NCBI RefSeq assembly: GCF_004796535.1
Contig: NZ_SPHY01000009.1
Coordinates: forward strand, 1-64,000
Length of the DNA: 64,000 nucleotides
From: Sphingomonas flavalba
GTDB taxonomy: Bacteria > Pseudomonadota > Alphaproteobacteria > Sphingomonadales > Sphingomonadaceae
Reading direction: 5' to 3'
The position numbers and the translations under genes were made by a program. Below, piece after piece: positions 9,391 to 19,153 of this stretch. Position 1 is the first letter of the stretch. Every line of letters begins with the position of its first letter. The notes under the pieces were generated by a model. That model ran no database searches. It was not told the DNA's origin and was given only the letters and a program-made list of their open reading frames with translations.

Positions 9391-10148
9391 CCGCATCCCC
9401 CTTTCCCAACCGCACGCTGGCTCGGCTGCGTGCGGGCGAGGCGATATCCTGCCTGTGGCTCAGCCTGGGCTCGGCCGCGCTGGCGGAAATCGCCGCCGAG
9501 CAGGCACCGGATGCAATCGTCCTCGACCTGCAGCATGGCCAGTGGGACAGCGCCATGACCCATGCCGCGCTGGCGGTCGTTGCTGCCTGGGGCGTGACGC
9601 CGCTGGCCCGCGTCGCCGACAAGCAGGCATTGTCGATCGGCCAGGCGCTCGACGCCGGCGCTGCGGGAGTGATCGTACCGCTGGTCGACACCGCCGAGGA
9701 AGCGGCCGCCGTCGTCGCCGCCGCCCATTACCCGCCGCATGGCGTCCGTTCGGGCGGCGGCATGCGGCCGCTGCGGGATTTCCCGGCCTATCTTGCCGCC
9801 AGCCGGACCGAAGCGCTGGTCGCGGTGATGATCGAAACCCGCGCCGGGCTGGACAACGCGGCCGCGATCGCGCGGACGCCCGGTCTCGACATGCTGTTCA
9901 TCGGCCCCGGGGATCTCGGCCTCGCCCTCGCCGGGGACGGACCGCCTCTCGAAACCGCGATCGCCGCCATCCTTGCCGCCGCCCGCGAGGCCGGCGTGCC
10001 GTGCGGGATCTTTACGTCCAGCGCCACGGAGGCGCGCGAACGCATTGCCCAAGGCTTTCGCTTCGTCATCGCCGCCGACGACATCAATCTCGCGCGGGCC
10101 GGCTTCGCCGCCGCGCTTTCGTCCACCAGTCAGGACTCGACCGTATAA
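9387..10148 (+). CDS. HpcH/HpaI-type aldolase
   Basis: Metal-dependent class II pyruvate aldolase of 253 aa, family of HpaI (4-hydroxy-2-oxoheptanedioate aldolase) and GarL. The catalytic pieces are present: VLDLQHGQWD with H50, R75, GAAGVIVPLVDTAEEA, MIETRAG with metal ligand E150, and GPGDLGLAL with metal ligand D176. It splits or forms 2-keto-3-deoxy or hydroxy-oxo acids. It overlaps the LLM gene upstream (ATGA) and the aminotransferase downstream (TAATG), so the three products are probably made together and act in sequence. Confidence 0.92.
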   Translation: MTASPFPNRTLARLRAGEAISCLWLSLGSAALAEIAAEQAPDAIVLDLQHGQWDSAMTHAALAVVAAWGVTPLARVADKQALSIGQALDAGAAGVIVPLVDTAEEAAAVVAAAHYPPHGVRSGGGMRPLRDFPAYLAASRTEALVAVMIETRAGLDNAAAIARTPGLDMLFIGPGDLGLALAGDGPPLETAIAAILAAAREAGVPCGIFTSSATEARERIAQGFRFVIAADDINLARAGFAAALSSTSQDSTV

Positions 10149-11332
10149 TGTCCCGCTTCGACCTCAGTCTCCCCGCCCGCCACGACATCCGCGCGCAGAT
10201 CGCCGCCATCTCGCTGGACAACATCGCCAACATCGCGAAAGAGGCTTTCGACAAGACGTCGATCATCCCGCTGTGGTTCGGCGAGGGCGATCTACCGACC
10301 CCGGCTTTCATCGGCGAGGCAGCCCTTGCCGGCATCCGCGCCGGCCACACCTTCTATTCGCACCAGAACGGCATTCCGCCGCTGCGCGAGACGCTGGCCG
10401 CCTATCACAACCGCCTGCTCGGCACCGCGCTCGACCCAGACCGGATCACCGTCACCTCGGGCGGCATGCCCGCAATCATGCTGGCGATCGAGATGCTGGT
10501 CGACGCCGGCGACAACGTCATCGTCATCGATCCGGTCTGGCCGAACATCGGCGGCATCGTCGAGATCGTGGGCGGCCAGGTCCGTTCCGTGCGGCTGGAC
10601 TACGGCCCCGACGGCTGGTCGCTCGACATCGACAAGGTACGTGCCGCCTGCGACAGTCGTACCAAGGCGATCTTCTTCGCCTCGCCCGGCAACCCGACCG
10701 GGGCGATGATTCCGCTCGACGTCCAGACACGGCTGCTGGAACTGGGGCGCGAACTGGGCGTCTGGCTGATCGCCGACGAAGTCTATCATCGCCTGGTCTT
10801 CGGCCAGCCGGTGGCGCCGTCGCTGCTGACCGTCGCCGATCCGGAGGATCGGCTGCTGATCGTCAACAGCTTCTCCAAATCCTGGGCGATGACCGGCTGG
10901 CGGCTCGGCTGGCTGGTCCACCCACCGTCGGTCGCCGCGCGGCTGGCGGTCATCACCCAATACGTGACCAGCGGCACCACCACCTTCCTGCAGGACGCGG
11001 CGATCGCCGCGATCGAGCAGGGTGAGCCGTTCGTCGCGGAGATGAACCGCTATTGCGAGCAGGGCATGCGGATCGTCTGCGACGCGCTCGACACAATGCC
11101 GCGCGTCCGCATGGCCAGCCGCCCACCCGGCGGTATGTATGCCTTCTTCGAGGTCGACGGCATGCCGGATTCCAAGGCTGGCTGCCTGGAGATATTGCGG
11201 AACACCAGCGTCGGCCTGGCGCCGGGCAGCTTCTTCGGGCCCGGCTCGGAAAGCTTCTACCGGCTGTGTTTCTGCCGCAGCCCGGAGGCGCTAGTGACGG
11301 CAATGGAGAAACTGCGGCCATCGCTCGGCTAA
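10148..11332 (+). CDS. Class I/II PLP aminotransferase
   Basis: Aspartate-aminotransferase-fold enzyme of 394 aa. Substrate and cofactor residues are in place: N182 in ASPGNPTG, D210 and Y213 in IADEVYH, the Schiff-base K244 in NSFSKSWAMTGWRLGW, R252, and a C-terminal arginine in FYRLCFC for the substrate carboxylate. The upstream frame is open far past the start, but the ATG at 10148 overlaps the aldolase stop (TAATG) and gives normal family length. It probably removes or adds the amino group of a metabolite handled by the LLM enzyme and the aldolase. Confidence 0.93.
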   Translation: MSRFDLSLPARHDIRAQIAAISLDNIANIAKEAFDKTSIIPLWFGEGDLPTPAFIGEAALAGIRAGHTFYSHQNGIPPLRETLAAYHNRLLGTALDPDRITVTSGGMPAIMLAIEMLVDAGDNVIVIDPVWPNIGGIVEIVGGQVRSVRLDYGPDGWSLDIDKVRAACDSRTKAIFFASPGNPTGAMIPLDVQTRLLELGRELGVWLIADEVYHRLVFGQPVAPSLLTVADPEDRLLIVNSFSKSWAMTGWRLGWLVHPPSVAARLAVITQYVTSGTTTFLQDAAIAAIEQGEPFVAEMNRYCEQGMRIVCDALDTMPRVRMASRPPGGMYAFFEVDGMPDSKAGCLEILRNTSVGLAPGSFFGPGSESFYRLCFCRSPEALVTAMEKLRPSLG

Positions 11333-11435
11333 AGGTGGATTCGGCGCCGCTGAAATCGGCTTCGGCGCCGTATCTCCGGCGGCATTCCAACGACGCATCA
11401 GATCACCAGAGCCTCTGGCGCTCCCGCCGCCCGCC

Positions 11436-12731
11436 CTAACGGGCGAGGCCGGCGGCGGCGACGAGCGAGGTCAGGCCGGCGATCAAGCCCTGACTGCTTA
11501 GCGGCTCGGCGACATCGATATGCTCATCCAGCGCGTGGGCGCGCGCGCCCTTGCCGCCTGAACCGATCGTCACCGCCGGGATGCCGAGGCTCATCGGGAT
11601 ATTGGAATCGGTCGAGCTTGCCTCCAGCTCCGGCGACAGGCCGACGGCGCGGATCGCCGCCTGCGTGTTGCGGACCAGCGGCGAATCGTCCGGCGTATGG
11701 CCGGCCGGCCGTTCGCCGATCACCTTAAGCTCGACGCTGATCGTGCCGGCGCGGGTCGAACGGGCAGCGTTCTCGTCCGCGACCGCTTTCTCGACGATCG
11801 CGCGGAACTTGCCGTCGAGCGCGGCCAGTTCCGCCGCGCTCACCGAGCGCATGTCGAATTCCATGAACACCGCGTTCGGGATCGAGTTGACCGAGGTGCC
11901 GCCGCCGGTGACGCTGGCCGAATAAGTGGTCTTCGGGTCCGTGGGCGGCGTGATCTCGTAAAGCGCAGCGACCGACTTCGCCATCGCAACCATCGGGTTG
12001 ACCAGGCCGAAGGCGCCATAGCTGTGGCCGCCCGGCCCGCGGAAGATGGCATGATAGCGCTTCGACCCGACGCCGCCGGTGACGATGCGCGACGCATCCG
12101 TCCCATCGATCGAGAAGAAGGCACTCACCCGCTTGGCCAGCGGGTCGTTGCCGAAGAAATGGCGCACGCCGCGCAAGTCGCCCTGCCCTTCCTCACCGAC
12201 ATTGGCGATGAACAGGATGTCGCGCTTCGTCCTGATCTTGCCGGCGTCGAGCGCCCGCGCGATCGCGATCAGCGCGGCGACCCCTCGGCTATCGTCGCCG
12301 ACGCCGGGCGCGGACAGAATGGTCCCCTGCCGCTTGACCCTCACGTCGGTGCCGGCCGGGAACACGGTATCGAGATGGGCAGCGATGACGACCAGCCCGC
12401 TTTCCGCGCCGGTGCCCTTGCGCAAGCCGATGACGTTGCCGACCGAATCGACGCGCACGTCAACAAGGCCGATCTGATCGAACATCGCCCGCACCGCCGC
12501 GCCGCGCTTCTCCTCGCCGAACGGCGGCGCCGGAATCTCGGTGATGGTGATGATGTCCGCGACGAAGCGGTCGTGCCCGGCCTTCAGCGAGTCACGCGCG
12601 GCCTTCCACTGCGGCGAAGCGACGATGCCCTTGACCGGATCGTCCACCTTGGCCGGCGCCGCGAGCGCGCCGCCCGCGAGGAGCAGCGCAGCGGCAATGC
12701 CGGCAAGCGCGCGCAAGCGCCGGGCGATCAC
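11436..12731 (-). CDS. M20 family metallopeptidase, exported (PepT/ArgE-like)
   Basis: Two-zinc exopeptidase of 431 aa. It begins with a signal peptide ([20 protein letters not shown], cleavage near ALA-AP), so it is probably periplasmic. Zinc and catalytic residues are visible: H119 and D121 in [10 protein letters not shown]146 in GVGDDSRG, and E180/E181 in [13 protein letters not shown] dimerisation domain and the C-terminal HALDEHI zinc ligand follow. Start is GTG at 12731, overlapping the L31 stop as GTGA; the same frame is open upstream but reads through L31 in another phase. Dipeptides or tripeptides are likely substrates. Confidence 0.9.
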   Translation of the reverse strand: MIARRLRALAGIAAALLLAGGALAAPAKVDDPVKGIVASPQWKAARDSLKAGHDRFVADIITITEIPAPPFGEEKRGAAVRAMFDQIGLVDVRVDSVGNVIGLRKGTGAESGLVVIAAHLDTVFPAGTDVRVKRQGTILSAPGVGDDSRGVAALIAIARALDAGKIRTKRDILFIANVGEEGQGDLRGVRHFFGNDPLAKRVSAFFSIDGTDASRIVTGGVGSKRYHAIFRGPGGHSYGAFGLVNPMVAMAKSVAALYEITPPTDPKTTYSASVTGGGTSVNSIPNAVFMEFDMRSVSAAELAALDGKFRAIVEKAVADENAARSTRAGTISVELKVIGERPAGHTPDDSPLVRNTQAAIRAVGLSPELEASSTDSNIPMSLGIPAVTIGSGGKGARAHALDEHIDVAEPLSSQGLIAGLTSLVAAAGLAR

Positions 12732-12958
12732 TTCTTGCCGAGGGTGAGGCCGCCGAACCGCTTGTTGAAGCGCGCGACCTGACCGCCGCTGTCGACGAGC
12801 GACGACTTGCCGCCGGTCCATGCCGGATGGACGGTCGGGTCGATGTCCAGCTGCAGCGTGTCGCCTTCCTTGCCCCAGGTCGACCGCGTCTCGTAGACGG
12901 TGCCGTCGGTCATCTGCACCTTGATGAAGTGATAATCGGGGTGCGTGTCTTTTTTCAC
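12728..12958 (-). CDS. rpmE: 50S ribosomal protein L31, cysteine-free
   Basis: 76-aa L31 recognised from [19 protein letters not shown], the [21 protein letters not shown] segment (split here) and the TLGKK end. The zinc-binding cysteines of classical L31 (CxxC type) are absent, so this is a zinc-independent C- form. The M20 peptidase gene overlaps its stop codon. Confidence 0.93.
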   Translation of the reverse strand: MKKDTHPDYHFIKVQMTDGTVYETRSTWGKEGDTLQLDIDPTVHPAWTGGKSSLVDSGGQVARFNKRFGGLTLGKK

Positions 12959-13043
12959 GAATCAAGCTCCTTGCGCGGCTGGTTTCCGACCAGCCAGGAT
13001 GGAAGCGCGGCCCTAGCCGCTGCCGGGGGCGATGGCAAGCCGG

Positions 13044-13520
13044 TCAGCCGGCCGGCGGATCGGCGATCATCGCGGTGAAATTGGCCTCCGCCGCCAGCTT
13101 GCCGTCGACAAGCGCGCGGCCGGCGAACTTGCAGACGCTCGCCCGCTTCTGGATGAATTCGACCTCCAGCCGCAGCAGCACGCCCGGCTCCACCGGCACG
13201 CGGAACTTGGCGCCGTCGATCGCCATGAAATAGACCAGCTTGCCGGACCCGGCGAGACCGAGCGATTCCACCGCAAGCACACCCGCCGCCTGAGCAAGCG
13301 CCTCGACGATCAGCACGCCGGGCATGATCGGCCGGCCGGGGAAATGCCCCTGGAAGAACGGCTCGTTGATCGTCACCGCCTTGATTGCCGTGATCGACTG
13401 GTCGGGGATGATCTCCTCGACCCGGTCGACCAGCAGCATCGGGTAACGGTGCGGTAGGGCCGCCATCACCCGCCGGATATCCAGCGGGCCGATGGCGGCG
13501 GTGCCGGTGTCCCCGGTCAT
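13044..13520 (-). CDS. fabZ: 3-hydroxyacyl-[acyl-carrier-protein] dehydratase FabZ
   Basis: 158-aa hot-dog-fold dehydratase of fatty-acid elongation, cytoplasmic, acting on 3-hydroxyacyl-ACP. The active-site histidine lies in [18 protein letters not shown] and the catalytic glutamate in the same helix. The ATG overlaps the OmpH stop (ATGA). In most Gram-negative bacteria lpxD precedes and lpxA follows fabZ here; neither is present, and L31 comes next. Confidence 0.97.
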   Translation of the reverse strand: MTGDTGTAAIGPLDIRRVMAALPHRYPMLLVDRVEEIIPDQSITAIKAVTINEPFFQGHFPGRPIMPGVLIVEALAQAAGVLAVESLGLAGSGKLVYFMAIDGAKFRVPVEPGVLLRLEVEFIQKRASVCKFAGRALVDGKLAAEANFTAMIADPPAG

Positions 13521-14149
13521 CGGCCCTGCGGCTGCGGCTTCGCGGGCGGCGTCGCCGCCGGGGTGCCGGCGGCCGGCTCACCGGCGACTTCCTGGCCCGG
13601 CTCCCAGCCGGCCGGCGGGGTGATGCTCGCCGTCGGCACCAGCGTGTTCAGTTCTGTGACGACGGCGGTGGTCAGGTTGGCGGTCGGTTCATAGGCGAAG
13701 GCGGCGTCGGGGCGCAGCAGCACCTTGATCTGGTGCTTGGTCATCGCGGCACGGGTTGCCTGATCCAGCTTGGCGACGACCTGTTCCTCAACATAGGCCT
13801 GCACCCGCGCGATCGGCTGGTACAGCGGCGCCAGCTGCTGCTGGATCGCCGTGCGCTTGGTCTGGATCGCATCGAACTGCGGCTTCAACGCGGCCTCCGT
13901 CGCGCCCGGCTTCTTCTGCGCTTCCTGGAAAGCGGCGATCAGCGGCTGCAGTTCGCCGTTGAGCGCGGTCTGCCGGGTGGTGAAGGCGTCGATCTGCGCC
14001 TTGTAGGTCGTCCGCATCTGGGTGGTCGCGGTCTGGAACGCCGCGGACTGCTGGACGGCGGCCTGCAGATCGGCAACGGCCACCTGGGCTTGGGCGGTGG
14101 CGGGGATAGCAGCGGCGGCGATCGCCGCGGTCATCAGAAAGGTTTTCAT
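13517..14149 (-). CDS. OmpH/Skp-family periplasmic chaperone
   Basis: 210-aa periplasmic protein. The signal peptide [21 protein letters not shown] is followed by a long helical hairpin rich in Gln/Ala/Lys (tentacle region, about 40-130), then a C-terminal Pro/Ala tail ([19 protein letters not shown]). Skp proteins hold unfolded outer-membrane proteins on their way to BamA, which is encoded directly upstream. Start at 14149 overlaps the bamA stop (TGATG). The family is divergent in sequence, so the call rests partly on position. Confidence 0.88.
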   Translation of the reverse strand: MKTFLMTAAIAAAAIPATAQAQVAVADLQAAVQQSAAFQTATTQMRTTYKAQIDAFTTRQTALNGELQPLIAAFQEAQKKPGATEAALKPQFDAIQTKRTAIQQQLAPLYQPIARVQAYVEEQVVAKLDQATRAAMTKHQIKVLLRPDAAFAYEPTANLTTAVVTELNTLVPTASITPPAGWEPGQEVAGEPAAGTPAATPPAKPQPQGR

Positions 14150-16797
14150 CAGAATTGCGTTCCTACGTTGAAAGTGAACAATTTGGTGTCGTCCCCCGGT
14201 TCCTTGAGCAGGGCCTTGGCGACGTCGATGCGGAACGGGCCGAACGGCGAGTTCCAGTTGACGCCAAAGCCCACGGACACGCGCGGTTTCAGCGTGTCGC
14301 CATAGAAGATTTCTCGGAACGGCGAGATGAACTGGGTCAGCGGCGGGTTGGCGGTGCCGTCCTGCCGCACCGGCAGTGTCGTCGAGCCGTTCGCGGTTCC
14401 GTCCGAATAGAGCGGATTGCCCGCACTGTCGCGGATCGGGATATTGATGCCGTTCTCGTTCTGGATCGGCGTCGGCGCCTTCACGCCCCACACTGCGCCG
14501 GCGTCGACGAACACGGACGGCCGCAGCCCCATGTCGCGCGCGCCGGAACCCAGCGGAATCTCCAGCTCGGCGCGGGCCATGTAGTAATAGCGCCCGCCGA
14601 TCGCGTCGTCGGTCACCTGGTTTTTGTCGGTGATCAGGATCGGCGTGCCCGGCGTCGTCGTGATGTCGAGCGGATAACGCTTCACCCGGGGGCCGATACC
14701 GCGAATGTCGAAACCGCGCATCTGCGGCTCGCCCAGGTAGAAGCGGTCGACCAGCCGGATCGGATCGACACCGGCGGTGCCCTTCTCGAGCGGCATGATG
14801 TAGCCGCCCTCGCCCTGCACGGAGAAGATGAAGCCGCCGCCGACACCCCAGTATTTGGCGCCCTCTATCCGGTTGCGCAGATATTTGACGCTGCCGCCCA
14901 GTCCGGCGAAATCCTGGTGGATCGCGAAGCGCTGGCCCTTGCTCGGCCGCAGCACGTTGTTCAGGTTGTTGAACACCAGCGAGTAGCCGATCGACGATGT
15001 CGTCCGCTTGCCGAGCGCGTCGCACAGATAGCGGCCGGCGAGCAGCGGGCTGCACTGCCCGTCCAGGTAGAAGCGGTACTTGTCGAGGGTGACGTCGTCG
15101 AAGCTCAGCCCGTAGCGGGCCTGCGCCTGCCAGTATTCGGTCAGCGGCACGCCGACGCGGATCTGGAAGCCGGTCGTCACCTGCGAATAGGTGGTGTTGC
15201 GGTCGCGGTTGACGAAATTGAACGAGTTCAGGTCGCGACGGAAGATATCGCCGCCGATCGCGATGTTGCGGTCGAACAGATAGGGTTCGGTGAAGCCGAG
15301 TTGGATCGATTTGGAATAGGCGGAATAGTCGACCGACGCGCGGAGCGTCTGGCCCTTGCCACGGAAATTGCGCTGGGTGATCGACGCGTTGATGATGAAG
15401 CGTTCAAGGCTGGAATAGCCGGCCGATAGCTGCAGTTCGCCGGTCGGCTTCTCCTCCAGATTGGTGGTCAGGATCACCCGGTCCGGCGCAGAACCCTGCG
15501 ACTGTTTGACCTCCAGCTTCTCCTGGAAATAACCGAGCGAGTTGATACGGTCCTGCGAACGCTTGACCAGGAAACTGTTGAACGCATCGCCTTCCTGCAG
15601 GCGAAATTCGCGGCGGACGACCTTGTCTTGGGTGATGGTGTTGCCGTTGATGTCGATCCGCTCGACATAGACGCGCGGCGCTTCCGCCACCTGGAAGGTA
15701 AGCGACATCGTCCGCGCTTCCGGGTCGCGGCGGAACTGCGGCTCGACCTGCGCGAAAGCGTAGCCGAACAGGCCGGCGGACTGGGTGATCGAGTCGACGG
15801 TGTCCTCGACCTTCTTGGCGTCGTACCAGTCCCCCGCCTTCATCGGGATCAGGTGCTTCACCGTCTCCGCCTTGAAATCGCGGATATCGCTTTCCGCCTC
15901 GACCTCGCCGAACTTGTAGCGCTCGCCTTCCTCGACGACGTAGGTGATGATGAAATCGCGCTTGTCCGGCGTCAGTTCGGCGATGGCGGAGATCACCCGG
16001 AAATCGGCATAGCCGTTGGTCAGGTAGAACTGGCGCAGCTTGCCCTGGTCGTAGGCAAGCCTGTCCGGGTCATAGGTGTCGCTGGACGAAAAGAAGCGGA
16101 AGAAGCGCGACTGCTTGGTCGCCATTTCCGACCGCAACTCGCCGGCGGAGAACTTGGTGTTGCCAAGGATGTTGATCTGGCGGACCTTGGACTTGTCGCC
16201 CTCGGTGATCTCGAACACGATGTCGACACGGTTCTGGTCGAGCTGGACCATCTTCGGCTCGACCACAGCGGCGAAGCGCCCCTGCCGGCGGTACAGCTCG
16301 ATGATCCGCGCGACGTCGGCGCGGACTTTGGACCGGGTGAAGATCTGGCGCGGGGCAAGGCGAATCTCCGGCCGGATCTTGTCTTCCTTCAGCCGCTTGT
16401 TGCCTTCCAGCACGATGCGGTTGATGACCGGGTTCTCGCGGACCTCGATGGTGATGACGCCGCCGGCGTCGGCGCGGATCGTCGCGTCGGCGAACAGTTC
16501 GGTCGCGAACAGATCCTTCAGCGCCTGGTCAAGGCTCTCGCGGTCATAGGCCTCGCCCGGCCGCAACTTGACATAGGACCGAACGGTATCCGGCTCCAGT
16601 CGCTGGGAGCCGGTGACGTTGATCCGGGTAATCGTGCCGCGAACGCTGTCCGCCGCCGGAGCGGTCGTTGTGGGCGCCGTTGCCGGAACCTCCGTCGGCA
16701 GGGTCTGCCCCCAGGCCGGCGCGCCGGCGCCGGCCAGCATTGTGCCGATCAACAGCGCCGGGACGCGATGCCGCCTGGACCCGGTCCTTGCCTTCAT
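14149..16797 (-). CDS. bamA: Outer membrane protein assembly factor BamA
   Basis: 882-aa Omp85 protein, the core of the BAM complex that inserts beta-barrels in the outer membrane. A signal peptide (about 1-31, ending APAWGQ) precedes five POTRA repeats (about 50-400; first one IRGTITRINVTGSQRLEPDT split as VRGTITRINVTGSQR), then a 16-strand barrel with the VRGF-type lid motif seen as MRGFDIRGIGPR. The C-terminus LFTFNVGTQF ends in Phe, the usual beta-signal. The frame is open 58 codons further up; the ATG at 16797 gives a proper signal peptide. In-frame GTGs just upstream are alternatives. Confidence 0.96.
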   Translation of the reverse strand: MKARTGSRRHRVPALLIGTMLAGAGAPAWGQTLPTEVPATAPTTTAPAADSVRGTITRINVTGSQRLEPDTVRSYVKLRPGEAYDRESLDQALKDLFATELFADATIRADAGGVITIEVRENPVINRIVLEGNKRLKEDKIRPEIRLAPRQIFTRSKVRADVARIIELYRRQGRFAAVVEPKMVQLDQNRVDIVFEITEGDKSKVRQINILGNTKFSAGELRSEMATKQSRFFRFFSSSDTYDPDRLAYDQGKLRQFYLTNGYADFRVISAIAELTPDKRDFIITYVVEEGERYKFGEVEAESDIRDFKAETVKHLIPMKAGDWYDAKKVEDTVDSITQSAGLFGYAFAQVEPQFRRDPEARTMSLTFQVAEAPRVYVERIDINGNTITQDKVVRREFRLQEGDAFNSFLVKRSQDRINSLGYFQEKLEVKQSQGSAPDRVILTTNLEEKPTGELQLSAGYSSLERFIINASITQRNFRGKGQTLRASVDYSAYSKSIQLGFTEPYLFDRNIAIGGDIFRRDLNSFNFVNRDRNTTYSQVTTGFQIRVGVPLTEYWQAQARYGLSFDDVTLDKYRFYLDGQCSPLLAGRYLCDALGKRTTSSIGYSLVFNNLNNVLRPSKGQRFAIHQDFAGLGGSVKYLRNRIEGAKYWGVGGGFIFSVQGEGGYIMPLEKGTAGVDPIRLVDRFYLGEPQMRGFDIRGIGPRVKRYPLDITTTPGTPILITDKNQVTDDAIGGRYYYMARAELEIPLGSGARDMGLRPSVFVDAGAVWGVKAPTPIQNENGINIPIRDSAGNPLYSDGTANGSTTLPVRQDGTANPPLTQFISPFREIFYGDTLKPRVSVGFGVNWNSPFGPFRIDVAKALLKEPGDDTKLFTFNVGTQF

Positions 16798-16859
16798 TGC
16801 CCTCACGCATCCCACCTTAACAACTGGAAACAAGGAAAACGGGCACTGCCCCAACCCGC

Positions 16860-17993
16860 TCAACCGATCAACCCGGCCAGGCCACGCCACAGGCCAAAGG
16901 ACGACAGGTCGTTGAACGTCACTAGCAACATCAGCGACAGCAGGACCAGCAGTCCGGACCGGTACGCCCATTCCTGGACCCGCGCCTCGACCGGCCGGCG
17001 CCGTATCGCCTCCAGCGCGTAGAAGAACAGATGGCCGCCATCAAGCATCGGAACTGGCAACAGGTTGATGAATCCGAGATTAATCGAGATGATCGCAATG
17101 AAGCCGACGAAGGCGGTCAGCCCGCCCGCCATCTGCTCGCCGGAAATCTGCGCGATTTTCAGCGGCCCGCCCATTTCGCTGACCGGCCGCCGGCCCGTGA
17201 TGATCTGGCCCAGCCCGTCGACCATCATCCGCAAAATCGCGCCCGTCTGGCGGAATGCGACGACCGGAGCCTCGATCAGGCTGACCGGAACGATGACCGG
17301 CTGCGCCGACCGCACACCCAGAACGCCCAGTCGGTATTCGTTGCCGAAGCGGTCGCGCTCGATCCGCGCGCCGATCGCCAGCGGCAGGTTCAGCGTCGCG
17401 CCCTCGCGTGCGACATCCAGCGACACCTGTTCGTCGGGCCGCGCCACGACATAGCGGGCAAGGTCGCCGAAAGTGTCGACCGCCCGGCCATTGACCGACA
17501 GGACGCGATCGCCGGCGCGCAGCCCGGCCCGGTCGGCGGCGGACTGGGCGACGACCTGGTCGACGACGGCCGGCGTCCGGGGCTCGCCATGCGCCACCGC
17601 GAAACCGCCCAGGATGACCAGGGCGATCAGGAAATTGGCGATCGGTCCGGCGGCGACGATCGCCGCGCGCTGCCACACCGATTTGGACTGAAAGGTCTGG
17701 TTGCGCTCTTCCGCCGGCAATGCCAGCCATTCAGCGCTGGGCTGGCTGGCCGGGTTCATGTCGCCGGCGAAGCGGACATAGCCGCCCAGCGGCAGCCAGC
17801 CGAATTTCCAGCGCGTGCCACGCCGGTCGGTAATGCCGAAAATCTCCCGCCCGAAGCCGATCGAAAAGGCATCCGCCCTGACGCCGAACCAACGCCCGAC
17901 CAGATAATGGCCAAGCTCATGGAGGAAGATCAGCGGCCCGATCACCAGAAGAAAGGCGATCGCCGTCGAAAACAGGCCCGGATACTGGGTCAC
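16860..17993 (-). CDS. rseP: RIP metalloprotease RseP
   Basis: 377-aa inner-membrane site-2 protease that cuts anti-sigma factors and remnant signal peptides within the membrane. Zinc motif HELGH is at residues 25-29 in the first helix and the third ligand is D318 in LLPVPMLDGGHLFFY. A PDZ domain lies between (about 125-200; GLRAGDRVLSVNG). It starts with GTG overlapping the dxr stop (GTGA). Only one PDZ is obvious, against two in E. coli RseP. Confidence 0.96.
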   Translation of the reverse strand: MTQYPGLFSTAIAFLLVIGPLIFLHELGHYLVGRWFGVRADAFSIGFGREIFGITDRRGTRWKFGWLPLGGYVRFAGDMNPASQPSAEWLALPAEERNQTFQSKSVWQRAAIVAAGPIANFLIALVILGGFAVAHGEPRTPAVVDQVVAQSAADRAGLRAGDRVLSVNGRAVDTFGDLARYVVARPDEQVSLDVAREGATLNLPLAIGARIERDRFGNEYRLGVLGVRSAQPVIVPVSLIEAPVVAFRQTGAILRMMVDGLGQIITGRRPVSEMGGPLKIAQISGEQMAGGLTAFVGFIAIISINLGFINLLPVPMLDGGHLFFYALEAIRRRPVEARVQEWAYRSGLLVLLSLMLLVTFNDLSSFGLWRGLAGLIG

Positions 17994-19153
17994 GCGGCTA
18001 ATACCTCCATCGCCGCGCGGGCCTTGGCGCGGGCCTCGCGGTCGATCGCGAACACCTCGTCCAACGTATGCGGAGCCGGCGGGTCATAACCGTCCAGCGT
18101 GTCGCGCACAATTGCGGCGATATCGAGGAAGCCGATCCGCCGCGAAAGGAAGGCGGCCACTGCCTCCTCATTGGCAGCGTTCAGCACTGCCGGCCGCGCG
18201 CCGCCCGCCGCCAGCGCCGCGCGCGCCAGCGCGATCGCCGGGAAGCGAACGGTGTCGGCGGCCTCGAAGTCGAGCCGGCCGGTCCGCGCCAGATCGAGCC
18301 GCTGGCACGGCGTCTTCATCCGGTCCGGCCAGGCCAGGGTATGGGCGATCGGGGTCCGCATGTCCGGCGTGCCGAGCTGGGCGATCACCGAGCCGTCGAC
18401 ATATTCGACCATCGAGTGGACGACCGATTGCGGGTGGACGACGATGTCCAGCCGTTCCGTCCCGACCGGGAACAGATGGAACGCCTCGATCAGCTCCAGG
18501 CCCTTGTTCATCATCGTCGCCGAGTCGACCGAAATCTTCGCGCCCATCGACCAGTTCGGGTGCTTGACCGCCTGCTCCGGCGTCACCGCGCGCATCGCCT
18601 CCGCGCTCCAGGTGCGGAACGGCCCGCCGCTGGCGGTCAGCACGATCCGCGCCACCCGCTCCGGCGCGGCATGGTCGAAGCACTGGAACACCGCGTTGTG
18701 CTCGGAATCCACCGGCAGCAGCGTCGCACCGGCGGCGCGAGCGGCGCGGGTCATGATCGCACCGGCGGAGACCAGCGCCTCCTTATTGGCCAGCGCCACC
18801 GTCGCGCCGGCGTCCAGCGCCGCCATCACCGGGCGCAGGCCGGCGCTGCCGACGATCGCCGCCATCGTCCAGTCGGCATCCAGCCCCGCCGCCGCGACGA
18901 TCGCCGCGTCGCCGGCGGCCACTTCCGTGTCAGTGCCCGCCAGCCGGTCACGCAACGCCCCCAGCAACGCCTCGTCGCCGATCACCGCCAGCCGTGCACC
19001 GGTCGCCCGCGCGGCATCGGCCAGCCCGTCGACGTCGCGGTGGGCGGTCAGCGCGACGACCTCGAACCGGTCGCGGTCGTGGGCGATCAGGTCCAGCGTC
19101 GACCCGCCGACCGATCCCGTCGCGCCGAGGATGGATATCCGCCGCCGGCTCAT
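17990..19153 (-). CDS. dxr: 1-deoxy-D-xylulose 5-phosphate reductoisomerase
   Basis: 387-aa NADPH-dependent enzyme of the MEP isoprenoid pathway, converting DXP to MEP. The Rossmann motif ILGATGSVGGSTLDLI is at the N-terminus, LANKEALVSAG contacts substrate, and the metal and substrate site PVDSEHNAVFQ follows. The C-terminal helical domain is complete. It overlaps cdsA (ATGA) and rseP (GTGA). Its presence beside uppS links precursor supply to undecaprenyl carrier synthesis. Confidence 0.97.
   Translation of the reverse strand: MSRRRISILGATGSVGGSTLDLIAHDRDRFEVVALTAHRDVDGLADAARATGARLAVIGDEALLGALRDRLAGTDTEVAAGDAAIVAAAGLDADWTMAAIVGSAGLRPVMAALDAGATVALANKEALVSAGAIMTRAARAAGATLLPVDSEHNAVFQCFDHAAPERVARIVLTASGGPFRTWSAEAMRAVTPEQAVKHPNWSMGAKISVDSATMMNKGLELIEAFHLFPVGTERLDIVVHPQSVVHSMVEYVDGSVIAQLGTPDMRTPIAHTLAWPDRMKTPCQRLDLARTGRLDFEAADTVRFPAIALARAALAAGGARPAVLNAANEEAVAAFLSRRIGFLDIAAIVRDTLDGYDPPAPHTLDEVFAIDREARAKARAAMEVLAA

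Noticed and set aside
9455-10147. Upstream extension of the class I aminotransferase frame
   Set aside because: It reads through the aldolase gene out of frame; the overlap-coupled ATG at 10148 gives the correct family length.
15628-17022. A 464-codon plus-strand frame opposite bamA and rseP
   Set aside because: No motifs, and it crosses the boundary of two real genes on the other strand.
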